From NCBI RefSeq assembly GCF_900198195.1, contig NZ_LT899436.1:2199001-2263000 (forward strand): 64,000 bases of DNA, read 5' to 3'. The notes beneath the pieces are model-generated. The model was given only the letters and a program-made list of their open reading frames with translations, searched no databases and was not told the origin of the DNA. Shown here one piece after another: positions 40,911 to 49,944 of the stretch. The stretch's first letter is position 1. Each line of letters opens with the position of its first letter. This DNA is from Tenacibaculum jejuense. Its GTDB lineage: Bacteria; Bacteroidota; Bacteroidia; Flavobacteriales; Flavobacteriaceae. A program made the position numbers and the translations under genes.

Positions 40911-41990
40911 ATGTATACTAAAAAGAATTATTCTATAAGAAGAATGTTAAGTTGGACTAGGCGTTACATTTATATTTTCGCCTTGTTAGCAACTATTCCT
41001 GTTATTTTATATGAAGTATTAAATTGGAAATGGTTGCATTTGCCATGGTTACCAATTGGCTTAATTGGTACTGCTTTAGCATTTATAATTGGTTTTAAAA
41101 ACAATGCTTCTTATGGACGTCTTTGGGAAGCTAGAAAAATTTATGGTGGTATTGTAAATGCTTCTCGACTTTTTGCTACTATGGTTAATGATTTTATCAC
41201 AAATGAGTATGCTGTAAAAGACAAAACAGATGAAGAGTTTTTTAAAATTAAAAAAGAATTGATTTTACGTCATGTCGCTTGGATGACTGCTCTAAGACAC
41301 GCTTTGAGAGTAAAAAAAGCTTGGGAAACAACTTCAAGTAATAGGTCAGATAAAGAAGTTATGAAAAAGATGCATATTCAAGAGTATGCTTACTCGTTGG
41401 AAGATGAATTACAAGGATACTTATCTGAAGAAGAAAAACAAATTGTTTTGAGTATGACGAACAAACAAACTTCTGTATTAAATCTTCAATCAAAACATAT
41501 AAAAGAATTAAAATTCCAAGGTTTAATTGATAATTTTCGTCATATGGAATTTAAAGATATGATTGGTGAGTTGTTTACTTTACAAGGTAAAGCTGAGCGA
41601 ATTAAGAACTTTCCTTATCCAAGACAATTTGCTACATTAAATTTATTTTTTGCATGGATTTTCGTAACATTACTACCATTTGGTTTAATGACTGAGTTTG
41701 AAAAAATAGGGCAGACGTTACTAAAAACAGAAAGTACTGGATTATTATTTAGTTTTATGGCAGATAATTTCATTTGGTTGACTATTCCATTTAGTATTAT
41801 TATTTCTTGGATATTTTTCACAATGGAACGTATTGGAGATGTTTCAGAAAATCCTTTTGAAGGAATTGCTAATGATGTTCCTATAACTACTATTTCTAGA
41901 GGAATTGAAATTGATATTAGAGAAATGATTGGTGATGATAAAAATGAAATTCCTAAGCCTCATCCTGAATATGTAAATACTCAGATGTAA
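40911..41990 (+). CDS. Bestrophin-family (UPF0187) membrane channel
   Basis: 359 residues. Membrane segments near the start (FALLATIPVILYEVL; LPIGLIGTALAFIIGF) followed by the bestrophin hallmark KNNASYGRLWEARKIYGGIVNASR, and two more hydrophobic segments in the C-terminal half (TLNLFFAWIFVTLLPFGLM; IWLTIPFSIIISWIFF) with ERIGDVSENPFEG close to the end. The family forms pentameric chloride or other anion channels; bacterial members conduct cations in at least one case. Ion preference here is unknown. Monocistronic by context, with 123 bases before the next operon. Confidence 0.9.
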   Translation: MYTKKNYSIRRMLSWTRRYIYIFALLATIPVILYEVLNWKWLHLPWLPIGLIGTALAFIIGFKNNASYGRLWEARKIYGGIVNASRLFATMVNDFITNEYAVKDKTDEEFFKIKKELILRHVAWMTALRHALRVKKAWETTSSNRSDKEVMKKMHIQEYAYSLEDELQGYLSEEEKQIVLSMTNKQTSVLNLQSKHIKELKFQGLIDNFRHMEFKDMIGELFTLQGKAERIKNFPYPRQFATLNLFFAWIFVTLLPFGLMTEFEKIGQTLLKTESTGLLFSFMADNFIWLTIPFSIIISWIFFTMERIGDVSENPFEGIANDVPITTISRGIEIDIREMIGDDKNEIPKPHPEYVNTQM

Positions 41991-42113
41991 CATTTTTGAT
42001 ATTTTTTCTTTTGGGTGACAATTCAACTTTAAAAGACGACATTTCAAAATATTGAAGTTCTGTTTCTTATATTAAGATGAGATATTTGAGCATAATTAAA
42101 AAAACAATTCAAT

Positions 42114-42530
42114 ATGACACCATCTCAAGTTTTTTCTATTGCTGGTATGCTAGCTATGCCGATGTGGATTTTAATGATCTTTTTACCAAAATGGAAGATA
42201 ACTCGATTTTTAATCGATTTTAAAATCATTCCTTTATTGTTATCAATAATCTATGCGATTTATATTTTTATTTCAATACAACAAGTAGGAATGATGGATT
42301 TTGGAAGTTTAGCTTCTGTAATGCAATTATTTACTGTAGAAAATGCAGTATTGGCTGGTTGGGTTCATTATTTAGCTTTCGATCTTATTGTTGGAATGTG
42401 GATGTTAGATCAAAACAAAGAACTTAAAATTCATCCTGTAGTAATGGCTCCATGTTTATTTGGAACATTTATGTTCGGACCAATTGGTTTTCTTTTATTC
42501 ATGATCATCAAATCAATAAAAAAAGCATAG
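42114..42530 (+). CDS. ABA4-like (DUF4281) membrane protein
   Basis: 138 residues with four hydrophobic segments: VFSIAGMLAMPMWILMIFLP, FKIIPLLLSIIYAIYIFISI, AGWVHYLAFDLIVGMWMLD, VVMAPCLFGTFMFGPIGFLLFMI. The LAGWVHYLAFDLIVGMWMLDQ motif is typical of the ABA4-like family, whose plant member is required for neoxanthin formation; the bacterial role is not known. It is the first gene of a tight operon (2-, 3- and 4-base gaps) with an unknown membrane protein and a LytS/LytTR pair. Confidence 0.82.
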   Translation: MTPSQVFSIAGMLAMPMWILMIFLPKWKITRFLIDFKIIPLLLSIIYAIYIFISIQQVGMMDFGSLASVMQLFTVENAVLAGWVHYLAFDLIVGMWMLDQNKELKIHPVVMAPCLFGTFMFGPIGFLLFMIIKSIKKA

Positions 42531-42532
42531 TC

Positions 42533-43336
42533 ATGAAAAAGTATATCACACACGTATTCAGTAAAGTAAAAAAAGAAAGTCCTATACTTTATAGTATTGT
42601 TTTAGCACATTTAATCTTCGCTATTGTTGCCATTATTGGAGTTTTTGTTGATGACAGAGTTTTAACGGGAGTAAATGTTTGGATAAAACCTTTAAAGTTC
42701 CTGATTTCTGGAGCAATTTACATTCTAACTCTTGGATATTTCATGACCTTATATCCTTTTTCTAAAACAAAGAAAAATATAATTAATAATATCGTTTCGT
42801 GGACTTTACTAATTGAAACTGGAATTATTGTAACGCAAGGAATTAGAGGTGTTAAATCACATTATAATCAGTCTTCTTTGTTAGATGGTTTACTATTTGC
42901 TGCAATGGGAATTTTAGTTGCTATTAATGTTTTAATTATGATACTTTTTATTTTTGAAACGATTAGATTGAAACTTAAAGTAGAAAAATCAGTTCAATGG
43001 GCAATTTTAATGGGATGGATTATTATTGTTGCTGGAAGTTGGGTTGGTGGACAAATGATTAGTCAATTAGCACATAATGTTGGAGTAGCAGATGGAGGAG
43101 AAGGTTTACCATTAGTAAATTGGAGTACAATTGCTGGAGATTTAAGAGTAGCACATTTTTTTGGTTTGCATGGCTTACAAATAATTCCTTTATTCGCATT
43201 CTTGCTTTCTAAAAAATGGAAAACAACAGATCGTAATAAAATTATTGTTGTTACTGTTTTCGGATTGTTATATGCTTTGTGGATTGCTTTTACATTTTAT
43301 CAAGCAAAACAAGGATTACCATTTATACGATTATAA
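42533..43336 (+). CDS. Seven-helix membrane protein of unknown function
   Basis: 267 residues from the ATG at 42533, two bases after the upstream stop; a longer frame from 42452 would overlap the ABA4-like gene in a different phase and is rejected. Seven predicted helices: SIVLAHLIFAIVAIIGVFV, WIKPLKFLISGAIYILTLGY, VSWTLLIETGIIVTQGI, LLFAAMGILVAINVLIMILF, WAILMGWIIIVAGSWVGGQ, VAHFFGLHGLQIIPLFAFLL, IIVVTVFGLLYALWIAFTFY. Several charged residues and His lie within helices 4-6. No family named. Co-transcribed with the two-component system, so perhaps its sensory partner or regulated target. Confidence 0.75.
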   Translation: MKKYITHVFSKVKKESPILYSIVLAHLIFAIVAIIGVFVDDRVLTGVNVWIKPLKFLISGAIYILTLGYFMTLYPFSKTKKNIINNIVSWTLLIETGIIVTQGIRGVKSHYNQSSLLDGLLFAAMGILVAINVLIMILFIFETIRLKLKVEKSVQWAILMGWIIIVAGSWVGGQMISQLAHNVGVADGGEGLPLVNWSTIAGDLRVAHFFGLHGLQIIPLFAFLLSKKWKTTDRNKIIVVTVFGLLYALWIAFTFYQAKQGLPFIRL

Positions 43337-43339
43337 ATT

Positions 43340-44410
43340 ATGAAATTGTTCGATAAAGAAAAACGTATACAGTATTTAGGTTTTAATGACTTTTGGTTCA
43401 GTACAATCGGTATTATTGTAATTAGTTTTGTTACCAGCTTTCTTTTCAATGATATGTCGATGGATAATCCATTTATCATCCTATTTATACGATGGAGTTC
43501 ATCCTTGTTTTTTACAATTTTAGATTGGCTAATCATTAGAGCAATCTTAATATTTTTAAGACGACAATTTCCTGATTTCAAAGATGATACTAAACGAATT
43601 ACAGCACTCTTTATAGCTATAATTGCTGTAATTTTACTTGTAGATTTTTCAGGAGGAAACTTTTTAACTTTTTTCTTTAGTCTTTTCGGAATGGTTTCAA
43701 CTTATTCCATGAATTTTAAAGTTCTTTTACCAATTATAATTATAGTTGTTATGGATATGGCAATTTATGAAGCTATATATTATTACGTACGTTTAAAAAA
43801 ATCGATACGTGAAGAAGAACAAACAAAACAAGTAATGATTCAAGCACAGTTAGATACTTTAACAAATCAAGCTAAACCGCATTTTTTGTTCAATAGTTTG
43901 AATACATTACGAGATATAATTGATGTTGAAGACAAAGAAGATGCAAAAGTATTTGTTGATAAACTTTCTGATGTATACCGTTTTATTTTAGAGTCAGGGA
44001 ATTCTAATTTATTACAACTTCATGAAGAACTCAAGTTTGTAAAGTCTTACATTCATATTCAGAAAGAACGATTTGGAGACAACTTTCTTATAGATTGGGA
44101 CATTTCAGAAGATAAATTATCTACTATGATTATTCCTATGAGTTTGCAGCTTTTAATTGAAAATGCAATAAAACACAATGTAGTTTCAAAAGCTAAACCT
44201 TTAATCGTTTCTGTAAAAACTGAAGGAAATCAGTTAATTGTGAGTAATAAAATTCAAAAAAAATCTACACAATTACCTTCAACCAAAATCGGATTAAAGA
44301 ATATCACAAGACGTTACAGTTTAGTATCTGATAAAGCTATAGAGATTAATAATGATGGAGAATTTTTTACCGTAATTCTTCCTTTATTAAAAATACAAGA
44401 TCAAAAATAA
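43340..44410 (+). CDS. LytS/YehU-type sensor histidine kinase
   Basis: 356 residues. The N-terminal half has about four to five hydrophobic segments (STIGIIVISFVTSFLF; FIILFIRWSSSLFFTI; ITALFIAIIAVILLV; LLPIIIIVVMDMAIYEAI), a short helical linker with EEEQTKQVMIQAQLDTLTNQAKP, and the His_kinase motif PHFLFNSLNTLRDI with phospho-His181. The ATPase part includes IPMSLQLLIENAIKHN and IGLKNITRRY. No extracellular domain of note, so it may sense a membrane or intramembrane signal, conceivably the two upstream membrane proteins. The partner regulator lies 4 bases downstream. Confidence 0.93.
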   Translation: MKLFDKEKRIQYLGFNDFWFSTIGIIVISFVTSFLFNDMSMDNPFIILFIRWSSSLFFTILDWLIIRAILIFLRRQFPDFKDDTKRITALFIAIIAVILLVDFSGGNFLTFFFSLFGMVSTYSMNFKVLLPIIIIVVMDMAIYEAIYYYVRLKKSIREEEQTKQVMIQAQLDTLTNQAKPHFLFNSLNTLRDIIDVEDKEDAKVFVDKLSDVYRFILESGNSNLLQLHEELKFVKSYIHIQKERFGDNFLIDWDISEDKLSTMIIPMSLQLLIENAIKHNVVSKAKPLIVSVKTEGNQLIVSNKIQKKSTQLPSTKIGLKNITRRYSLVSDKAIEINNDGEFFTVILPLLKIQDQK

Positions 44411-44414
44411 AGCT

Positions 44415-45170
44415 ATGAAAATATTAATTATTGAAGACGAACCACGTGCTGCAAGACAATTGGAGAATTTATTACACAAAACATCTTTCAATTACGAATT
44501 GTTAGATGTTATTGATACTGTTGAAGATACCGTAATTTGGTTTAAAGAAAACTCAGATCCAGATTTAGTATTTATGGATATTCAATTGGCCGATGGTTTG
44601 AGTTTTGAAATTTTTCAGAAAATAGAAATTGAAGCTCCTATAATTTTCACAACAGCTTTCGATCAGTATGCTATTCAAGCATTTAAAGTAAATAGTGTAG
44701 ATTATCTTTTGAAACCAGTACAACAAGAAGATTTAGAAACGGCATTAAACAAATTCCAAAAGTCTAATACAAACTCTAATAATTTATCTTCTGATGTTTT
44801 GAAAGAGTTATTAGGAAGCCTGCAAACTCCGCAGGAAAGAGCCGGAATTTTAGTCAAAGAAGGAAATAGTTTTGTACAAATTAGAATATCAGAACTTTTG
44901 TATGTGTATTCGCAAGATAGTATAACGTTTGGTGTAACTAATACAAAACGATATATTATAGATGAGACTATCGATCAACTATTTAACTCTTTAGATCAAA
45001 CTAAATTTTATAAGATAAATAGAGGACAAATAGTCTCAAAATTTTCAATTCAAAAGATAGATCCTTATTTCAATCACCGTGTAAAATTGGTTTTGTCTAA
45101 TCCTAGAGATCAGGAATTTATTGTAAGCAGACAAAAAACAAGTGATTTTAAATCTTGGATGAATTCTTAA
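44415..45170 (+). CDS. LytTR-family response regulator
   Basis: 251 residues. Receiver domain (1-120) with acidic pocket Glu7/Asp8, phospho-acceptor Asp55 (VFMDIQLADG), Thr80 and Lys100 (DYLLKP). The C-terminal LytTR DNA-binding domain runs about 145-250: LVKEGNSFVQIRISELLYVYSQDSITFG, FYKINRGQIVSKF, QEFIVSRQKTSDFKSWM. This domain binds DNA through beta-strands rather than HTH. Forms a two-component system with the upstream LytS-like kinase. Converges with the LamG lipoprotein with a 5-base gap. Confidence 0.95.
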   Translation: MKILIIEDEPRAARQLENLLHKTSFNYELLDVIDTVEDTVIWFKENSDPDLVFMDIQLADGLSFEIFQKIEIEAPIIFTTAFDQYAIQAFKVNSVDYLLKPVQQEDLETALNKFQKSNTNSNNLSSDVLKELLGSLQTPQERAGILVKEGNSFVQIRISELLYVYSQDSITFGVTNTKRYIIDETIDQLFNSLDQTKFYKINRGQIVSKFSIQKIDPYFNHRVKLVLSNPRDQEFIVSRQKTSDFKSWMNS

Positions 45171-45175
45171 TTCAC

Positions 45176-46084
45176 TTAGTTCAAAATGGTTTGAACTCCA
45201 TTTTCTAAGTTATACAACGTTTTGATTTCTTTATCGGTTAAATTTCTATTGAAAATAGATAGTTCATCAAAAAGACCGATATAACCTAATCCTAAGTAAA
45301 TATTCGATTTAGATAAATCCCAAGTAAAAGGAGTATCAATTTGTTCACGTGTTCCTTTAAGTTCACCATTCATGTATAGAGAAGCTTTTCCTTCTTTTGT
45401 ATTCAAACCAGAAAAGTTGATCAAAATATGAGTCCATTTACCAGTTCCAAAAGGCGGATTTTTTACTCCAGTTAATCTTTTATTGAAAATAGGATTTTCG
45501 TTATCTGGTCCTTCAGGATTTGGATTCCAAACCTCTCGATCACCAATAACTCCTAATCTAAAATCACGCGGATTTTCCTTAGTGAAATCAACCCAAATAG
45601 CAGCATCATTATAACTAACATCAGTAATTTGAATAGGATCACAATAACCTGGTTTTAAATCAGTAGCAGGATCTAAACTTAACCAAAAAGAAACAGCTCC
45701 ATTCCAATTTTCAGTATTATAATTAATATTCTTTTCACTCGGGTAATAAATATTACCAGAACTACGTTCTGTGAATACTAAACCGGCTCCATATTTCCCC
45801 TTTCCATCTTGTCTTGTTATATCAGGTTTATGCAACCCAACTTTCGCAGAATCTACAGCTTTTCTATTCGGTACAGTGTACATTTTCTTGTCTCCAAGTG
45901 CAAAATCAGCCTCAATGCCATTATCAAAAGAACTATAAAAAGTTAGAGCGGCTTTTAAATCTGTTTTAGTGGTATCTTTTTTTACAACTTCTTTTTCTTT
46001 TTGTTCTTGTTTACAAGAAAACAAAATTAGTGTGACACTAGTTGCAGCTATTAGCTGTTTTAAGTTTAATGTAGATAGATTCAT
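45176..46084 (-). CDS. LamG/concanavalin-fold lipoprotein
   Basis: 302 residues from the ATG at 46084 (an upstream TTG extends the frame but gives a worse signal sequence). Lipobox LILFSC, then a low-complexity KEKEVVKKDTTKTD linker. The body is a LamG-like jellyroll: ALTFYSSFDNGIEADFALG, GLVFTERSSGNIYYPS, WNGAVSFWLSLDP, GKWTHILINFSGL, KASLYMNGELKGTREQI, IYLGLGYIGLFDELSIFNRNLTDKEIKTLYN. Such domains bind carbohydrates or proteins on the cell surface. Ligand unknown. Possibly a surface-exposed binding protein. Confidence 0.85.
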   Translation of the reverse strand: MNLSTLNLKQLIAATSVTLILFSCKQEQKEKEVVKKDTTKTDLKAALTFYSSFDNGIEADFALGDKKMYTVPNRKAVDSAKVGLHKPDITRQDGKGKYGAGLVFTERSSGNIYYPSEKNINYNTENWNGAVSFWLSLDPATDLKPGYCDPIQITDVSYNDAAIWVDFTKENPRDFRLGVIGDREVWNPNPEGPDNENPIFNKRLTGVKNPPFGTGKWTHILINFSGLNTKEGKASLYMNGELKGTREQIDTPFTWDLSKSNIYLGLGYIGLFDELSIFNRNLTDKEIKTLYNLENGVQTILN

Positions 46085-46263
46085 GATATATTGGTTTGAT
46101 AAATGAAAACATTTCTTCAATGTAAAGTTATGAATCTATTTTAGAATCTTATGTAACTGTGACATTTCAAGTATAAAAAACTACAATTCAATAGAAACTA
46201 ATATTATACAGTTCAAAATTAGAGAATATTTGTGGTGTAATTATCTCTTTAAAAATTATTACC

Positions 46264-47895
46264 ATGAAAAAAATATTCTATATACTTTCACTATTTATTG
46301 TAGTACAACTATCGGCTCAAAAGATTTTAACTACTGAAGATTGGAGAAATGATCTTAAATTTTTGCAACATAAAATTCATAAAGATTATGCCTCTTTATT
46401 TGTTAAAACCACGAAGACAGACTTTGATGCAAAGATTGAAAAATTACACCAAGATATTCCAAATCTACAAGAGCATGAAATTATTGTCAGGATGACTGAA
46501 ATTATCGCTTCTTTTGAATACGGACATACAGGAATATATTTTGGATTAAATCCCATGAAATTTCATTCTTTTCCTTTCAACCTGTATGAATATAATGACG
46601 GAATTTTTATTGAAGGAGTTTCTAAAGTGTATGAAAAAGCATTGGGTTCTAAAGTTTTAAAAATCAACAATATTGATATATCAGAAGCTTTAGAGAAGGT
46701 CAAAACTGTTGTAAATTCAGAGAATAGTCAATATTTTAAAGCTTACGGAATTAACTATTTAACAATAGCAGAAGTTTTACATGCAAAAAGAATTACAAAT
46801 ACACTTCAAAAAACTATAGAACTTACTTTAGAAAAAGATGAGAAAATATTCCAAATGGAGTTTAATGTACTTCCAAAAGGAGAATCTGTACCTAAAAAAT
46901 ATAGTCGCATACAGCAAAATGAAGATTGGTTAACTGCAAGAGATCAAAATTCAACACCTTTATATTTAAAACAATTAGATAAAGTTTATTTTCAGGAATA
47001 CTTACCAAAACATAAAGCTGTATACGTAAGGCACAGTAAAATTAGAGACGACAAATCTGTAAATACAGAAAACTTTTACAGAGGAGTTTTTGATTTTATA
47101 GAACATAATGAAGTAGAAAAATTGGTTATCGATTTACGATTAAATGGGGGAGGGAACAACTATTTAAACAAACCAATTATTAAAGAAATTATAAGATCTA
47201 ACGTAATTAATAAAGTTGGAAATTTATATGTAATTATTGGTAGAAGAACATTTTCTGCATGTCAGAATTTAGTGAACGAATTGGATAATTATACAAATGT
47301 AATTTTTGTAGGTGAACCAACTGCTGAAAATGTGAATTTTTGGGGAGATGCACGTCCAGAAGTACTTCCAAACAGTAAAATACCTGTGTATTTATCGTTT
47401 GCTTGGTGGCAAGATAAGCCAGCTTGGGAAAACGCAGAATGGATTGCTCCTCAAATTCCAGTTACAATGAGTTTTAAAGAATATATTACGAATCAAGATC
47501 CTGTGTTACAAGCAGCATTAACTTTTAAAGCAGAAAACTTTATTCATAAGCCAATGGATTATATCAGAAGTTTATACGATACAAATCAATTAGAAAAATT
47601 AGCTACTGAAATTCCCAAAATGATACAAGATCCGAAATATTCATTTTTTGATTTTGAATCAGAGCTAATAAAATCTGGAAATCAAGTTTCTAATTATAAC
47701 CCTCAAGCTTCAGTTCAAATTTTTTCCTTTGTAACACATTTGTTTCCAAATTCAATCATAGCGTTAAAAGGTTTAGGCGAAAATTATTTAAAAATAGGCT
47801 CTAAAAAGGAAGGAAGACAAGTTTTAGAAAAAGTAATCGCTATGGATAAAAACGGAAAAATAGCAAAACAAGCAAGAAAATTATTAAAAAACTGA
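46264..47895 (+). CDS. S41-family C-terminal processing peptidase, secreted
   Basis: 543 residues. A signal peptide (residues 1-18, VVQLSA), an N-terminal helical region, a possible degenerate PDZ-like part (FIEGVSKVYEKALGSKVLKINN, 115-150), and the S41 catalytic core with VIDLRLNGGGNNYLNKPII (290-307) and GRRTFSACQNLV, where Ser331 is the predicted nucleophile. The C-terminal region (about 480-540) has a TPR-like helical look (ALKGLGENYLKIGSKKEGRQVLEKVIAMD). It is probably periplasmic or surface-linked and degrades or trims proteins. Followed by a gene-free spacer of 478 bases with two candidate small RNAs. Confidence 0.88.
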   Translation: MKKIFYILSLFIVVQLSAQKILTTEDWRNDLKFLQHKIHKDYASLFVKTTKTDFDAKIEKLHQDIPNLQEHEIIVRMTEIIASFEYGHTGIYFGLNPMKFHSFPFNLYEYNDGIFIEGVSKVYEKALGSKVLKINNIDISEALEKVKTVVNSENSQYFKAYGINYLTIAEVLHAKRITNTLQKTIELTLEKDEKIFQMEFNVLPKGESVPKKYSRIQQNEDWLTARDQNSTPLYLKQLDKVYFQEYLPKHKAVYVRHSKIRDDKSVNTENFYRGVFDFIEHNEVEKLVIDLRLNGGGNNYLNKPIIKEIIRSNVINKVGNLYVIIGRRTFSACQNLVNELDNYTNVIFVGEPTAENVNFWGDARPEVLPNSKIPVYLSFAWWQDKPAWENAEWIAPQIPVTMSFKEYITNQDPVLQAALTFKAENFIHKPMDYIRSLYDTNQLEKLATEIPKMIQDPKYSFFDFESELIKSGNQVSNYNPQASVQIFSFVTHLFPNSIIALKGLGENYLKIGSKKEGRQVLEKVIAMDKNGKIAKQARKLLKN

Positions 47896-47969
47896 TAATG
47901 AAATAACTTCTTTAAATATTAAATAATCGCTGAATTAAATGTGACTTTTTAAAATTTTTATTGTCAAAA

Positions 47970-48048
47970 CTAATGTGTTTTGATTACTATTGGGGGATAG
48001 GTATAGCAAACACTAGTGAAGAAAGTCTCATTTTATGAGACTTTTTTT
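47970..48048 (+). ncRNA. Candidate structured RNA element A (G5 loop plus terminator)
   Basis: A stem GTGTTT / AAACAC (47975-47980 with 48008-48013), extended by CTA / TAG, encloses ACTATTGGGGGATAGG, with G5 at 47992-47996. It is followed directly by a strong intrinsic terminator, AAAGTCTCAT / ATGAGACTTT (48022-48031, 48035-48044) with a T run. I see no convincing promoter, so this may be the 3' UTR and terminator of the S41 peptidase (stop at 47895) rather than an independent RNA. The terminator itself is certain. Confidence 0.5.
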
Positions 48049-48135
48049 ATTTAAAATATTGTCCTTCAGTTTCAATGAAATTAAAAAACAGTGTTTTTCC
48101 TGTTTTGTTTAACTAAAAGTTGAAAAATCTTTAAC

Positions 48136-48297
48136 TAAATTTGTTTGTATCGTGAGATAAGTAGCATAAACTTCATTCTAATATGCTACTAAGGTTTAAC
48201 CAAATTATACTACTATTGCTTGTTTTGGGGGAAATAATCAATAGTATAACATAAGCCTTAACATAAATTAGAGCCTTCTTTTTGAAGGCTCTTTTTA
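48136..48297 (+). ncRNA. Candidate structured RNA element B (three stems, G5 loop, terminator)
   Basis: Begins with a perfect -7 box TAAATTTG (48136-48143), so the RNA probably starts near 48150. Fold: hairpin GTAGCATA / TATGCTAC (48161-48168, 48182-48189); outer stem AAGGTTTA / TAAGCCTT (48191-48198, 48252-48259, one G-U); inner stem TACTATTG / CAATAGTA (48211-48218, 48239-48246) with a 20-base loop holding GGGGGAAAT (48227-48235); and terminator AGAGCCTTC / GAAGGCTCT (48270-48278, 48284-48292) with T run. It resembles element C in the outer stem, loop and terminator. Either an independent small RNA or an attenuator leader for the aminotransferase gene 77 bases on. Confidence 0.65.
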
Positions 48298-48373
48298 ATT
48301 TTATAAGAGTTAAACAAAATAAATGTTGTGATTTGATATATTGTAGTATTTTCGTGTAAATAGATCAACTTTT

Positions 48374-49501
48374 ATGTCTAAACTTCCAAATGTAACAGCT
48401 AGTATATTTTCTGTGATGTCGCAATTAGCGAATAAATATCAAGCAATCAATTTATCACAAGGTTTTCCAAATTTTCCGGTTGATGAAAAGCTACTTAAAA
48501 TTTCTGAACAATTATTATCAGCTAATATTCATCAATATACACCTATGGCAGGTCTTCCAACTTTACTTGAAAAAATAGCTTTATTAACAAAAACAAATTA
48601 CAAAAGAAAGGTTGATATTAAAACAGAAATGCTAGTAACTTCTGGTGCTACACAAGGAATTTATACAGCAATAAATGCTATAGTTAATAAAGGAGATGAA
48701 GTTATTATTTTAGATCCAAGTTATGATAGTTATGAGCCTTCAGTTTTAGTAGCAGGAGGGAAGCCAGTTAGAGTTTCTTTAAATGACGACTATTCTCCAA
48801 ATTTTAACCGAATTGCAAGTTCAATTACAACAAAAACTAAGTTGATTATTATTAATAATCCTCACAATCCAACTGGGAAAATTTGGGAAGAAAAGGATTT
48901 TGAAGATTTAGAATTGATTTTAGAAAAACATCCTGATATTTATGTATTGAGTGATGAAGTTTATGAATATATTTCGTTTAAGCATGCTCATATTTCTATA
49001 AATACTAGACCAAAATTGATTGAAAAATCTATCATCGCTTCATCATTTGGAAAATCATTACACGTAACAGGCTGGAAAGTTGGGTACTTAATTGCTCCAG
49101 AGCATTTGATGAAAGAAATAAAGAAAATACATCAATTTTTAGTTTTCAGTGTAAATAGTATAGCCCAACATGTAATTTCTGAATATTTAGATGTTGTAGA
49201 TTTTAAAGAAGTAGCAGAAATGTATGAAAAAAAGAAAGCTTTATTTCAACAACAATTGGAGCACACTCGATTTAAAATTCTTCCCTCTGAAGGAACATAT
49301 TTTCAACTTGTAAATTACAGTGAAATTAGTTCTAAAAATGATATAGATTTTGCAAAAGAATTGATCATAGAACACGGAATAGCCAGTATACCTGTTTCGG
49401 TTTTTTATAAAGATGCTACTGATAAAAAAATATTAAGGTTTTGTTTTGCAAAAACAGATGAAACATTGATTAAAGCAGGTAAAAAATTACATACTATCTA
49501 A
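48374..49501 (+). CDS. PLP-dependent aminotransferase, methionine/kynurenine-type (YbdL-like)
   Basis: 375 residues, fold type I class I/II aminotransferase. Motifs: AINLSQGFPNFP, QYTPMAGLPTL, LVTSGATQGIYTAINAIVNKGDEVIILDPSYDSYEP, INNPHNPTGKIW (substrate/cofactor Asn), LSDEVYEYISF, and the PLP Lys in SSFGKSLHVTGWKVGY. The Arg that binds the carboxylate lies near the C-terminus (ILRFCFAK). The GFPNFP start and the VTGWKVGY form are typical of methionine aminotransferases (YbdL, MtnE) and related kynurenine aminotransferases. Likely transaminates methionine or aromatic keto acids. Lies between candidate RNA elements, with element B's terminator upstream. Confidence 0.9.
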   Translation: MSKLPNVTASIFSVMSQLANKYQAINLSQGFPNFPVDEKLLKISEQLLSANIHQYTPMAGLPTLLEKIALLTKTNYKRKVDIKTEMLVTSGATQGIYTAINAIVNKGDEVIILDPSYDSYEPSVLVAGGKPVRVSLNDDYSPNFNRIASSITTKTKLIIINNPHNPTGKIWEEKDFEDLELILEKHPDIYVLSDEVYEYISFKHAHISINTRPKLIEKSIIASSFGKSLHVTGWKVGYLIAPEHLMKEIKKIHQFLVFSVNSIAQHVISEYLDVVDFKEVAEMYEKKKALFQQQLEHTRFKILPSEGTYFQLVNYSEISSKNDIDFAKELIIEHGIASIPVSVFYKDATDKKILRFCFAKTDETLIKAGKKLHTI

Positions 49502-49535
49502 GATTATTGAAAATAATAAGTTGTATTTTTATAGG

Positions 49536-49802
49536 ATGAGAAATACAGTAACAATACAGAATTTAAAATGTGGAGGTTGTTCTAATACAATAACAAAAAA
49601 AATATCCTTATTAAATAATATATCAGATGTTGAAGTTAATGTAGAAAATTCAACAGTAAGCTTTAATTATACTAATGAAGAAGATATCCATTTAGTAACC
49701 AAAACTTTATGTGACCTTGGCTATCCAGAAGAAAATGACAAAAATTCCATTTCCAGAAAAGTTAAGTCATTTATAAGTTGTGCCAATGGAAGAATTAATT
49801 AA
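49536..49802 (+). CDS. Heavy-metal-associated (HMA/CopZ-like) domain protein
   Basis: 88 residues from the ATG at 49536 (an earlier in-frame TTG at 49521 would add five residues). Ferredoxin-like HMA fold with the metal motif LKCGGCSNTITKKI; the two Cys of CxxC-like CGGC would bind Cu(I) or Zn. The CGGC order, rather than the MxCxxC form of many CopZ proteins, is notable. The C-terminal 15 residues are basic (ISRKVKSFISC). Probable copper chaperone or metal sensor; 34 bases after the aminotransferase, so likely co-transcribed with it. Confidence 0.88.
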   Translation: MRNTVTIQNLKCGGCSNTITKKISLLNNISDVEVNVENSTVSFNYTNEEDIHLVTKTLCDLGYPEENDKNSISRKVKSFISCANGRIN

Positions 49803-49841
49803 AAAATAATCTTTATTTAGACTATTTTTTTACTATTTTGC

Positions 49842-49876
49842 ATCCAAGTCGCATTTCCCCCGAGATGACTTTTTAA
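49842..49876 (+). ncRNA. Candidate element D, hairpin with C5 loop
   Basis: A hairpin AAGTC / GACTT (49846-49850, 49867-49871) with inner CAT / ATG carries CCCCC at 49857-49861 in its loop, then a T run. It could simply be the terminator of the HMA gene, whose stop is at 49802. Its loop sequence ATTTCCCCCGA (49853-49863) is complementary over 11 bases to the G5 loop of element C. The whole spacer 49803-50358 has no credible ORF. Confidence 0.45.
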
Positions 49877-49944
49877 TAGTGAAACAGTTATTATCACATA
49901 ATAAACATAGTGTTTTACCTAAATAATTATCCTATTAATTTGTA

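Noticed and set aside
42452..42532. Longer start of the seven-helix membrane protein at 42452
   Set aside because: It would overlap the end of the ABA4-like gene in another frame by about 80 bases and its extra residues are not membrane-like; the ATG at 42533 is two bases after the upstream stop.
47100..47165. G5 run in the S41 peptidase gene as a family member
   Set aside because: It encodes the conserved NGGGN of the peptidase core.
48136..48373. SAM or other known riboswitch controlling the methionine-type aminotransferase
   Set aside because: I find no recognisable SAM, cobalamin or other riboswitch core, and a similar element (C) lies after the HMA gene without such a target. The attenuator possibility is kept in the element notes but no known class is claimed.
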